In this document: piece after piece, positions 7,855-15,498 of the stretch | How the letters are laid out: each line of letters starts with the position of its first letter | Numbering within the stretch: position 1 is the first letter of the stretch | DNA from: an uncultured Muribaculaceae bacterium | GTDB lineage: Bacteria; Bacteroidota; Bacteroidia; Bacteroidales; Muribaculaceae | Assembly: GCA_934636465.1 (NCBI GenBank) | Contig: CAKUAR010000006.1 | Location: 1-64,000 of the forward strand | Length of the DNA: 64,000 nucleotides | Direction of reading: 5' to 3' | Translations under genes and position numbers: made by a program | Notes under the pieces: model-generated | Told to the model about the DNA's origin: nothing | Seen by the model: the letters and a program-made list of their open reading frames with translations, nothing else | Databases searched by the model: none

Positions 7855-9885
7855 TCACCATGCATTTGTTCCGCCAAACCATTTCTTTCCGTTTTTGATA
7901 TACACGCCACCTACGCTTGGTGTCGTCGGTCGTCCAAGCAAATCATAAGCAGTACCACAACCATTATTATCATCTTTTTTCATTTGAGCAATGCCGGCAG
8001 ATTTACTGTTGAGTTTTGCCACAGAAAGGCCACTGCCAGTGTAGTGCACCAGCCACAACAAGTCATCATTGCTGTCAACCACAATCTTCAAAACCTCATT
8101 GTGCGCCAAACCGGAACTTTTCACTGTATATTCATGCCACGTTGCACCGTCAAACGATGCAACGCCCACATTTCCACCCAGAGCGAGCCACTTGTTGTTG
8201 TCACCGTCTATCTGTATGTCTGATATGAAATTGCCTCGAATTTGTGAATTATCCTTGTTGTATGTCACCATATTATTGCCATCAAAACAAGTGAGCCCAA
8301 ATCCTTTTTCCGATGACATCTCCTCCGGATATTGCTCATCACGGCAATTAAACCACACCACGTCGTTTTTGTCAACCGCTATTGCCCCAATATAATCCGA
8401 CGGTGTGTCATAGCGTGACCACACCAATCCGTCATATTTATATAATCCGCCACCATAAGTTCCGCACCACAAATTTCCTTTGCTGTCAAAATCCATGCAC
8501 CACACATTGTTGACCTCAAGCCCCGAATTGCTCGCATTGTAACATTTCCACGAAGTGCCGTCATAGCAAAAAGCACCAGCCGTGGTTGCAAGCCACATTC
8601 TGTTTTTGCTGTCAAACTTAGTTTGCGACACATAACCTTGATTAAAAGGATAGCTGCTACGCAGAAACACGGTGGTGTCATTGCCTGCAATTTTCACACA
8701 AGCAGTGTCGGCGTCAAGCCATTGAAGCCATAAGTTGCCTTTTTTGTCAAGCACTGTTTCGCGCATCTGTCGCCATGGTCTAAGTGCGGCCTTCCCATTG
8801 TGAATGTTATATGTCACAAGCCCCTCTAAGGCACCGCCATAGAAATTACCGCTTTTATCCACACAACCACTGCCGGTTAGAGCATTGCTTGGCAACAAGT
8901 CCGCTTTAATTGGCAGCACAGTGAGCTGCCTGTTCTCCAACTTCAACACGCCCTGGTATCTCGACCCCACATACACATCATCACCGTCAATATCTAAAGA
9001 AAGCAAGTAGTCATTGGCATGGTTCGTTTTGTAAGGAATCACCGTGAACGTGCGGCCATCGTACTTGAAAAGCCAATATAGGCCAATGCCCCACACATTG
9101 CCATCACTGTCAATGCCCACATCAGAAGTTCTGTTCGTTGGAATAGCTGAATTTTCAACATTAAAACGAGTAAACAAGCTGCCATCATATTTCACAAGAC
9201 CATTGTCGCCAGTAGCCAGCCAAACTGAATTGTTTTTGTCAACAGCCATTCTATAAGCGCTGCCGCATGTTTCATTATTGCCAGCCGAGCGCACTGGCTC
9301 CATTCCGGCATTTGTCAAGCGAAAGAAACCAATATCAGAACTGTTTGCACTATACCAACTCACATAAGTGTGCCCATCACTTGTTGTTTTAATGTCGCTG
9401 ACATTAGAAAACGGCGACAACATATTATAAAACGAAAAAGACTTAACGAGATGACCTTTTTCAAAACGATACAGATTATTCACGCCACCCAGCCACCAGC
9501 TATTGTCACCGTCAAATGCCAAAGCCGTCACATATTGTTCGGTCATAGTGCCTGTCATGTCAATGGGCACTATCTTGTTATCCCTTGTTAGTTTTGCCAG
9601 TCCATAATATTTATTGCACAGCCACAAGTCTGAATTGTGCGGCACAGCGTTCATGATTGTGTTATCCGGTATCCCCCGCTCCGCACGGTTGTAGTGAATC
9701 TGTGCGCCGGTTTGTTTATTAATCCTGACCAAACCACCTCCATTTGTTGCCACATTTATATATTCGTCATCATGAGTGATGTGAGTCACAAAATCAGTGT
9801 TCGCAATGTTTCTCCACTCCGTCAATTCTGCTTTTGCCACAACAACCATTAGCAGCAAAACAATCAGCAATATCTTTCTATTCAT
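7855..9885 (-). CDS. Secreted two-component-regulator-propeller protein with short C-terminal sorting-like motif
   Basis: Predicted 676-residue exported protein. The signal peptide MNRKILLIVLLLMVVVAKA is followed by about twelve repeats of roughly 45 residues with the Reg_prop pattern: a DSxGNxWxGTxGGGLxKYDG core, seen for instance as DSKGNLWCGTYGGGLYKYDG and DSDGNVWGIG. These would form one or two beta-propellers. In Bacteroidetes such propellers usually form the periplasmic sensor of hybrid two-component systems, but here no transmembrane, kinase or HTH segment follows. The C-terminus instead reads AYDLLGRPTTPSVGGVYIKN then GKKWFGG, resembling the short YDLxGR...GIYIxNGKK tail seen at the end of Bacteroidales secreted proteins. 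It converges with glgB over a shared terminator. A carbohydrate- or protein-binding surface role is a guess. Confidence 0.75.
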   Translation of the reverse strand: MNRKILLIVLLLMVVVAKAELTEWRNIANTDFVTHITHDDEYINVATNGGGLVRINKQTGAQIHYNRAERGIPDNTIMNAVPHNSDLWLCNKYYGLAKLTRDNKIVPIDMTGTMTEQYVTALAFDGDNSWWLGGVNNLYRFEKGHLVKSFSFYNMLSPFSNVSDIKTTSDGHTYVSWYSANSSDIGFFRLTNAGMEPVRSAGNNETCGSAYRMAVDKNNSVWLATGDNGLVKYDGSLFTRFNVENSAIPTNRTSDVGIDSDGNVWGIGLYWLFKYDGRTFTVIPYKTNHANDYLLSLDIDGDDVYVGSRYQGVLKLENRQLTVLPIKADLLPSNALTGSGCVDKSGNFYGGALEGLVTYNIHNGKAALRPWRQMRETVLDKKGNLWLQWLDADTACVKIAGNDTTVFLRSSYPFNQGYVSQTKFDSKNRMWLATTAGAFCYDGTSWKCYNASNSGLEVNNVWCMDFDSKGNLWCGTYGGGLYKYDGLVWSRYDTPSDYIGAIAVDKNDVVWFNCRDEQYPEEMSSEKGFGLTCFDGNNMVTYNKDNSQIRGNFISDIQIDGDNNKWLALGGNVGVASFDGATWHEYTVKSSGLAHNEVLKIVVDSNDDLLWLVHYTGSGLSVAKLNSKSAGIAQMKKDDNNGCGTAYDLLGRPTTPSVGGVYIKNGKKWFGGTNAW

Positions 9886-9996
9886 AATCTATGTGTCGCT
9901 CAAACCATAAAATGCGCATTACACTTCCGCAGCGCCCATTTGCTTTTATCATCAGTCGTCGCTTGGCTTGGTTTCTGCCAAGCACAAATAGAAATT

Positions 9997-11415
9997 TTAT
10001 TTACTTTTCAGTTTCAGCACAGCAAGCTCGCGCTTGTTCACTGTGTTGGCAAGGTTACTCATCACCTGCAATTTCACGTCAATGCTTGCGCCAGTGCGCA
10101 AAGCTTTCACCACCACATTCAGTTTGTCGTCGTGACCCTTGCTAAGCCTGTATCTTCCTATGCAGTTAACGCCTCCGTTTAGAGCCACATCTTTAGTCAC
10201 GTCAGTGCCGTTAAGCTCAAACCTTATGTCCCAGTCGGCAGTTTTTGTGTCAAACAATGCCCTGATTACCGGGCTAAGCTCCACTTGTGGGCAATTACCG
10301 TTGCTCACCACCACTGGCACCTTCACCGTCTGACCTGCCTTCACTTCCAGTTCGTATGCGTCGGCACTGCTGCCGCTTGTGGCTGGGCTGCCCACACTAA
10401 GCACCGGAAACTCGTTCAGGTGCTTCAGCAACCAGTAAGCCACACCTGTTGCCGTGTTTTGAGGCACGTCCTCGCCATCAGCGTTTTTGGACGACTCCGG
10501 AAACAGTTTCAAACCATCTGAACCATACATCCACAGCGTCCACAACTCCGGTGCGGCATTGTGGTCCTCATGGCCAAGCACGCACTTCTTCGACACTGCC
10601 AGAAAATCGCGCGTTGACTGATAGCCGCTCACGCCTGCCGCATACGGAGCAAGCATAATCGCGGTCTCTTTCTTCTGACTTTGCATATACTTCACCACAG
10701 AGTAACTCGCCTCCACCATTCCGTTATAGTCATTATACCAGAAACCAAGCGGGCCGTCGGTTGAGAAACCGTCGCACCACGCCGACATGGTTTTCGACTC
10801 CTGGTCGGTCAGCACATTTCCGTTCATGGTCCACGGACCATTAAGATACAGGCACTTGCGGTTGCCTTTATACGTGCGCATCAGATTGATGCGCGTTTTG
10901 CAATTCGCCTCGTCGTTCACCTTCATATAGTTCACCGACGTGTAATCCACGTTAAATCCGGCACCAGTCAGCAAGTCAATCGTGCGGCGGTCGGTCGTCA
11001 AGTCGTTATATCCGTTTTCACCGCTGTTCACACGAGTCTCCATCGTGGCCTCAAAAAAGGCGTTCTTGTTCACAAACGTGTCATACAAATCCTTGCACGT
11101 CTGCTCTGCCGATTCCTTGTTTTGATACACCATGCACCACATGTCTATGAAATTGGTGTAAAATCCGGTCAAATTTCGGCGCGTGTAGTCCCAATACTTA
11201 TAAGTTTGCTTGTTGGTTATGGAGTGCCACTGGTTGTCAAACCCCCAATACACCCTCACTGCACGGTCGGGCAGCGTGGTCACCGCTTGTCCCGCAAGCG
11301 GATTTGTGCCAAAATTTTCCGGCTTAGGCTCTCCTCCTTTGCCCGACGAGCTGCAGCCAAAGCTCACAGCAGCCACACACACCAAAAGCAAATATCTAAA
11401 AATCACATTTTTCAT
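9997..11415 (-). CDS. Lipoprotein of unknown function, possible TIM-barrel
   Basis: Predicted 472-residue lipoprotein, lipobox VSFGC at about residue 21, followed by SSSGKGGEP. I do not recognise the family. The middle (residues 50-330) is rich in Trp, Tyr and Asp (YWGFDNQWHS, GFYTNFIDMWCMVYQ, GPLGFWYNDYNGMVEASY, LAPYAAGVSGYQSTRDF, APELWTLWMYGSDG). The spacing of strand-helix units would suit a TIM barrel like those of glycoside hydrolases. The last 120 residues look like a beta-sandwich (YELEVKAGQTVKVPVVVSN). No catalytic pair can be assigned. It sits upstream of the propeller gene and downstream of a nucleoside hydrolase gene, all on the minus strand, with gaps of 111 and 78 bases. An anchored carbohydrate-active or binding protein is plausible but unproven. 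Confidence 0.65.
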   Translation of the reverse strand: MKNVIFRYLLLVCVAAVSFGCSSSGKGGEPKPENFGTNPLAGQAVTTLPDRAVRVYWGFDNQWHSITNKQTYKYWDYTRRNLTGFYTNFIDMWCMVYQNKESAEQTCKDLYDTFVNKNAFFEATMETRVNSGENGYNDLTTDRRTIDLLTGAGFNVDYTSVNYMKVNDEANCKTRINLMRTYKGNRKCLYLNGPWTMNGNVLTDQESKTMSAWCDGFSTDGPLGFWYNDYNGMVEASYSVVKYMQSQKKETAIMLAPYAAGVSGYQSTRDFLAVSKKCVLGHEDHNAAPELWTLWMYGSDGLKLFPESSKNADGEDVPQNTATGVAYWLLKHLNEFPVLSVGSPATSGSSADAYELEVKAGQTVKVPVVVSNGNCPQVELSPVIRALFDTKTADWDIRFELNGTDVTKDVALNGGVNCIGRYRLSKGHDDKLNVVVKALRTGASIDVKLQVMSNLANTVNKRELAVLKLKSK

Positions 11416-11493
11416 TTTGTGTCTGATTTATTCTGCAAATTCATGCCGTTGATGATCGCCATGCGCACTTCAATCTGTCACACGCCACAGCCA

Positions 11494-12543
11494 CTACTTC
11501 CTTTTGTTGGCTGGCGGAGTGCCAATAATCTCCAGAAACCTGCGCTCCACCCTCTTGGCCTGCGCATCGGTCGGGGTTGCCAAAAACGAGAAGTTCGCTC
11601 CACGAGCCACCTCCTTGAAGTGCGTACAGCCCTTGCCGTCAACCGTCGCGCGCCCAGGCATGCGGCGGTTGAAATATGCACTGTCTGTTTCCACAGCATA
11701 CAGCACCGACGTCAAGTCCCACGTTGGCGTGTCCTCATGCTTAGGGTGATACACCTCATATCCCACCCTCACCGGGTGATCCTCGGCATACATGTCCTTT
11801 ATGCCTTGCTCGTATGGATACATGATTTTAATGCCCACCTCAAACGGCGAGCACACTATGGGCACCGGGCATTTGGCAAAAAAGTTGTTGGCTGCCACCG
11901 TGTCCTTTATGACGTTATATTCAGGCACAGGCACAGCAGCCGAGCTCCCAGCCATCACCGACACCATTTTCACCTTGCGCTTCATCAGTTGCACGCCGTT
12001 GAGCCGCGAGTAGCGGTCGGGCTTGCTGTCAACCAAGCGCGACAAATTGGTCGAAAAACCTATCGACACTATCACCACCGAGCCGTCCTTTTGCCCGGCC
12101 AGTATTTTGCGATACAATGTGTGAGCGTCAGGCAAGTTTTTCACATCAGTCAGCGTAGTGGCGTAATATGGTGTTCCGTCAGCTTTCTTCTTCCCCACCA
12201 CGTTTTCGCAATATTGCACTGCGTCGGCATGGCAGTCAGCGCCATGCCTCACCACTCCTATCGGCACATTGGGGTGACCATAATATGTGCCCATTATGTC
12301 AACGAAGCGAGCCGAAGCGTCGCTTTCCTTGTTCAACATTATGGCAAGCAAGTTCACACGCCCGGCATCCATATACTTATACAGCATGTCAAGGGCAAGC
12401 GCGTCATCTACGTCATTGCCCATGTCGGTCTCAAAAATCACGTTCACCGGCTGCTTCTCCGCAGCCCACGCATCAGCGCCCAGCAGCAATGCCGCCCCCA
12501 CAACCAATGCCCAAACAAATTTCATCTTCTTACGTTTATTCAT
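11494..12543 (-). CDS. Exported inosine-uridine preferring nucleoside hydrolase family protein
   Basis: Nucleoside hydrolases split the N-glycosidic bond of nucleosides, giving ribose and base, using a bound calcium ion. The 349-residue product has a signal peptide (cleavage after about residue 28, ADAWAA) and the family's N-terminal calcium motif FETDMGNDVDDALALD at residues 38-52 (usual DxDxGxDDxxAL; here Asn replaces one residue, DMGNDVDD, a known subgroup). A second part includes SIGFSTNLSRLVDSKPD, VMAGSSAAVPVPEYNVIKDT, and a C-terminal WDLTSVLYAVE with the Asp near residue 290. Export suggests scavenging of nucleosides or ribosides in the periplasm. A start at Met7 is also possible and keeps the signal peptide. 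Specificity cannot be read from sequence. Confidence 0.88.
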   Translation of the reverse strand: MNKRKKMKFVWALVVGAALLLGADAWAAEKQPVNVIFETDMGNDVDDALALDMLYKYMDAGRVNLLAIMLNKESDASARFVDIMGTYYGHPNVPIGVVRHGADCHADAVQYCENVVGKKKADGTPYYATTLTDVKNLPDAHTLYRKILAGQKDGSVVIVSIGFSTNLSRLVDSKPDRYSRLNGVQLMKRKVKMVSVMAGSSAAVPVPEYNVIKDTVAANNFFAKCPVPIVCSPFEVGIKIMYPYEQGIKDMYAEDHPVRVGYEVYHPKHEDTPTWDLTSVLYAVETDSAYFNRRMPGRATVDGKGCTHFKEVARGANFSFLATPTDAQAKRVERRFLEIIGTPPANKRK

Positions 12544-12571
12544 TTTTCACAAATAGTTTTATCTCAAAAAG

Positions 12572-13234
12572 TCATTTATCTACACCATTCATTTTCAGCA
12601 CTCGTTCTATTTCCTTACGGGCATTTTCAATCTCCTCTTCGTCTAATTTTGTTGCAACAATAATCCTAAACAAAACATTCTTAAAATCTTTGTCTGTCAC
12701 CAGTAAAGACTGTGCCAGCATACTGATGCCCATTCCATTTTTGCATCTAAACGAATGTTGTATTCCCCAGCCAATAAACTTCCCTTTTTCAATCATTTTG
12801 TTTCGCTTAAGAATAATTCTTTCTTGCGCCTTGATTTCTGCCTTACTTTCAGAAAGTTCTTTCTGGATTTCCTTTATTTTTTCATTAGCCTGTCTCCGCT
12901 GTTCTTTATCGTAACTATCATCAAAATATGATGGGGCATATATAGCCAATTTTGTTTTTTCATACCCCATATCCCTTTCAAGTTCCTCTTGCTTTTCTTT
13001 ATGCTCATTTATCTCTACCGCAGCACTCATGGCGTCACTGTCAATCAATATATTTGCAAAAGCACTATCAACCTTTGTTTCAACAGCCTCATAGCTACTC
13101 GCATCATTAAGGAACTTAGGTATATTTTCTTCTGCAAACTTTTTAGCCTTATCTTCATTACTTTGGCACCCACAAAACAGTAAGGCACAAAAGCAAGAAA
13201 ACACCACCAACGTAACGCTAAGTAATTTCTTCAT
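12572..13234 (-). CDS. Hypothetical coiled-coil lipoprotein
   Basis: Predicted lipoprotein of about 220 residues. From Met4 of the longest frame (13243) the signal peptide runs to a lipobox LLFCGC. Residues 75-155 are dominated by Glu/Lys/Gln heptad-like segments (HKEKQEELERDMGYEK, QRRQANEKIKEIQKELSESK) and would form a coiled coil. A globular tail containing a conserved-looking FIGWGIQHSFRCKN and VLFRIIVATKLDEEEIENA follows. Related tails (a GxxxxHxFRxxN segment and FxIxxxLD segment) are seen in many Bacteroides lipoproteins of unknown function. DNA is visibly more AT-rich than the nucleoside hydrolase gene next to it, hinting at a different history. No function can be given. Confidence 0.65.
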   Translation of the reverse strand: MKKLLSVTLVVFSCFCALLFCGCQSNEDKAKKFAEENIPKFLNDASSYEAVETKVDSAFANILIDSDAMSAAVEINEHKEKQEELERDMGYEKTKLAIYAPSYFDDSYDKEQRRQANEKIKEIQKELSESKAEIKAQERIILKRNKMIEKGKFIGWGIQHSFRCKNGMGISMLAQSLLVTDKDFKNVLFRIIVATKLDEEEIENARKEIERVLKMNGVDK

Positions 13235-13382
13235 GATTTTCATTCTTTAATATTACACATTGTTAATTAGTTATCAAAATTAAGCCACGCAGTGCCACTT
13301 CGCCACCTAAAACCGGCAAAACAAAACCGCGCCACATTTCACTTACAAATATAACACTTTTCACAAGAATTCGTCTTGCCTG

Positions 13383-13676
13383 TCATTTCTTCCTGCCAGC
13401 CACAAAACGTTTTAGCAAGAATGTGAGAAAATAAGGGAAAGTATAAAACTTGCCATTAAATCCCACATTTTTGTAGCCAAGTTTTATGCCATATTTCACA
13501 TTAGGATATTTGTCGTCTTTCAACAAATTGTTAAGCGACGCCGTCACACCGTACATAGCCTTAACTTCCACAGGAATAAGCGAGTCCGCGTCCCTCACAA
13601 AAAATGGTTTTTTCCCTACGCTGGTTTTCCAGCTCTGCAAATATGAGTCAATCTTTCTTTTTAGCAACACATCCAT
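13383..13676 (-). pseudogene. Internally deleted remnant of an AAA ATPase with DUF4143
   Basis: The 97-codon open frame looks like the two ends of one family joined together. Residues 1-24 (LKRKIDSYLQSWKTSVGKKP) match the beginning of the AAA_14/DUF4143 ATPases, which normally continue at once into the Walker A loop G(A/S)RQVGKT. Here the frame jumps instead to SLIPVEVKAMYGVTASLN and then GIKLGYKNVGFNGKFYTFPY, which is the extreme C-terminus of those proteins (about 400 residues in full length). The Walker A and B motifs and the DUF4143 core are absent. The frame stayed open across the junction near residue 28. Most likely a non-functional deletion product; a retained small peptide cannot be excluded. 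Confidence 0.7.
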
Positions 13677-13869
13677 AGCACTCTGATAATTACATACAAA
13701 TGTATGTGATTATCACATAATCCACACACAAAACGCTCCCAATTTTCACACAATCAGTCCAATTTTAGCCCGATTTTTCACATAACCCCACACAAACAAC
13801 AAAAAAACACCCACAAAAGCAAGCCACCCAATAGCAAAACATAGCTCCCCCCCAATCAGCAAAACCGCA

Positions 13870-13975
13870 GCGTGCCGAAGGTACGCGTTTTCTCCATAAC
13901 CCACGACAGAGGAGCGACAGCTCCGGTCGTGGGCACTCCCAACTCCACTCAAACTGCGTGCCGAAGGTACGCGTA
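13870..13975 (+). repeat. Intergenic modular repeat, copy 3 (both flanking modules present)
   Basis: The most complete copy: GCGTGCCGAAGGTACGCGT (13870-13888), then the core palindrome (13899-13933, arms CCCACGAC/GTCGTGGG around GAGGAGCGACAGCTCC), then GCGTGCCGAAGGTACGCGTA (13956-13975). It lies in a 439-base gap (13677-14115) that otherwise shows only C/A-rich, gene-free sequence. Confidence 0.7.
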
Positions 13976-14115
13976 TCACACCCTCCAATCAGCCAAAAAC
14001 AAATCAGTTATGCACTTCGCCATTTAATCTGCTACAAAAAAACTTGCACCAACCGCCAAGCCACCGTAATTTTACTGCCGAATAAAAGCAAACAAAACGT
14101 CCAAATCACTGCACA

Positions 14116-15204
14116 ATGAAACGTTTATCATTACTCGCCGCATTAGTCCTCTCGCTATTCGCCACAGTCACGGCACAAACCGCCACCAAACTCACCTACA
14201 CCGAGGCATCGCAACTAACCCTTGTGGGCAAACTGATGCCAGGCACCACCAATCCCTACCACCGCATCGACACCACAGCGTTCAAGGGCTTCACACCGTC
14301 GGAAAACTTTCAGGTTCGCATGTCGGCAGGCATAGCCGTGGCGTTCAAGACCAACTCCCCGCGCATTGCAGTGCGCGCCACATTCGGGCAAGTCAGCACC
14401 CCCGAAAACGCCACCGCCTTCACGGCGCGCGGTTTCGATCTCTATTGCCGCCCCACAAGCCGCGACCAGTGGTGCTGGGCTGGCTCTGGCGTGATAGGCA
14501 AGTCGGGCGAACTGACACTCGTCAACCACATGACCACCACCGCCAAGGAGTTTATCCTCTATCTTCCGCTCTTTTCCGAGGTCAACTCGGTGCAAGTTGG
14601 CGTTAATGCCGGCAGCACCCTGCAGCCGCTCGCGCCACCATTCCGTCACCGCATAGCCATATTCGGCTCAAGTTTCACCCACGGCTCATCAACAGGCCGT
14701 GCCGGCATGACCTATCCAGCCCAGTTTGCGCGCCTCACCGGTTTGCAGCTCCTTAGCCTCGGCTGTAGCGGCAACTGCAAGCTCCAACCCTATTTTGCCA
14801 AGGCTCTTGCCGCCGCCCCCGACATCGACGCTTTCATCTTCGACACTTTCTCCAACCCTACCGTTGATGAAATCAAGGCTCGCCTCTTTCCGTTCATCGA
14901 GACCATTCAGGCTGCCCACCCCGGTGTGCCGCTCATTTTTCAGCGTACCATACGCCGCGAACACCGCAACTTCGACCAAGCCTACGACAAGCGCGAAGCC
15001 CAGCGCATAGCCGTGGCCGACAGCATGATGCAGATAGCCACCAAGCGCTACCGCAATGTCTATTACATTCACCCCAACGCCACAAGCCCCGACCACAATG
15101 CCTCAATCGACGGCACGCACCCCTCCAACTATGGCTACACGCTTTGGGCAAAATCCATAATCGCACCTGTCAAAAAAATCCTCAAAAAGTACAATCTGCA
15201 ATGA
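14116..15204 (+). CDS. Secreted SGNH/GDSL-type esterase
   Basis: Predicted 362-residue exported hydrolase. The signal peptide is residues 1-20 (ends TVTA, mature QTATK). Residues 25-170 form the beta-rich N-terminal domain of the carbohydrate-esterase-like SGNH group and carry the GFDLY signature at 106-110. The catalytic SGNH domain starts at RIAIFGSSFTHG with the nucleophile Ser at about 186. Block II Gly is in SLGCSGNCKLQ, and the final block IDGTHPSNYG near residue 335 gives the Asp-His pair. Family members remove acetyl or other acyl groups from carbohydrates or lipids; the substrate here is unknown. It is expressed alone, about 295 bases before the arginine operon. The Asn of block III is not obvious (IFDTFSNPT near residue 240 is the likely equivalent). 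Confidence 0.87.
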   Translation: MKRLSLLAALVLSLFATVTAQTATKLTYTEASQLTLVGKLMPGTTNPYHRIDTTAFKGFTPSENFQVRMSAGIAVAFKTNSPRIAVRATFGQVSTPENATAFTARGFDLYCRPTSRDQWCWAGSGVIGKSGELTLVNHMTTTAKEFILYLPLFSEVNSVQVGVNAGSTLQPLAPPFRHRIAIFGSSFTHGSSTGRAGMTYPAQFARLTGLQLLSLGCSGNCKLQPYFAKALAAAPDIDAFIFDTFSNPTVDEIKARLFPFIETIQAAHPGVPLIFQRTIRREHRNFDQAYDKREAQRIAVADSMMQIATKRYRNVYYIHPNATSPDHNASIDGTHPSNYGYTLWAKSIIAPVKKILKKYNLQ

Positions 15205-15284
15205 CTCTGCCACCAGTGTGCTAACATTTTTCGCCCCACAAGCCACTTTTGCTTAGCAATCATAACGAAAATATGCCATGCGTC

Positions 15285-15318
15285 TTTGCATTTAGTATTC
15301 ATTTTGTTGCTATCTTTG
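15285..15318 (+). promoter_or_regulatory. Putative promoter of the arginine operon
   Basis: TTTG (15285-15288), a 22-base spacer and TATCTTTG (15311-15318) fit the Bacteroidetes pattern. This predicts a leader of about 175 bases before the fusion gene. Confidence 0.5.
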
Positions 15319-15415
15319 CATTTCAAAGGAGGCAGCATGCGTTTTCAGAGCCTCACAAAGCTGGTCGTGGCGACTGGCACACAGGCTCACGCTCCAAGCA
15401 CAGCGCATGCCGCAC

Positions 15416-15431
15416 GCATATACATATATGC
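15416..15431. promoter_or_regulatory. Possible operator palindrome in the arginine operon leader
   Basis: GCATATACATATATGC is an imperfect inverted repeat in an AT-rich leader, between the predicted promoter and the first gene. It has the size and composition of an ArgR-type half-site pair but does not match the E. coli ARG box well. Low confidence. Confidence 0.25.
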
Positions 15432-15498
15432 ACAAATAAACTTTTTTGTAATCAACAAAAAAAATTAAAAAAGGTATTTTTTACAACACTAAAGAAAA

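Noticed and set aside
13746..13988. Minus-strand open frame of 80 codons
   Set aside because: It is formed by repeat copy 3 and its C/A-rich flanks; not a gene.
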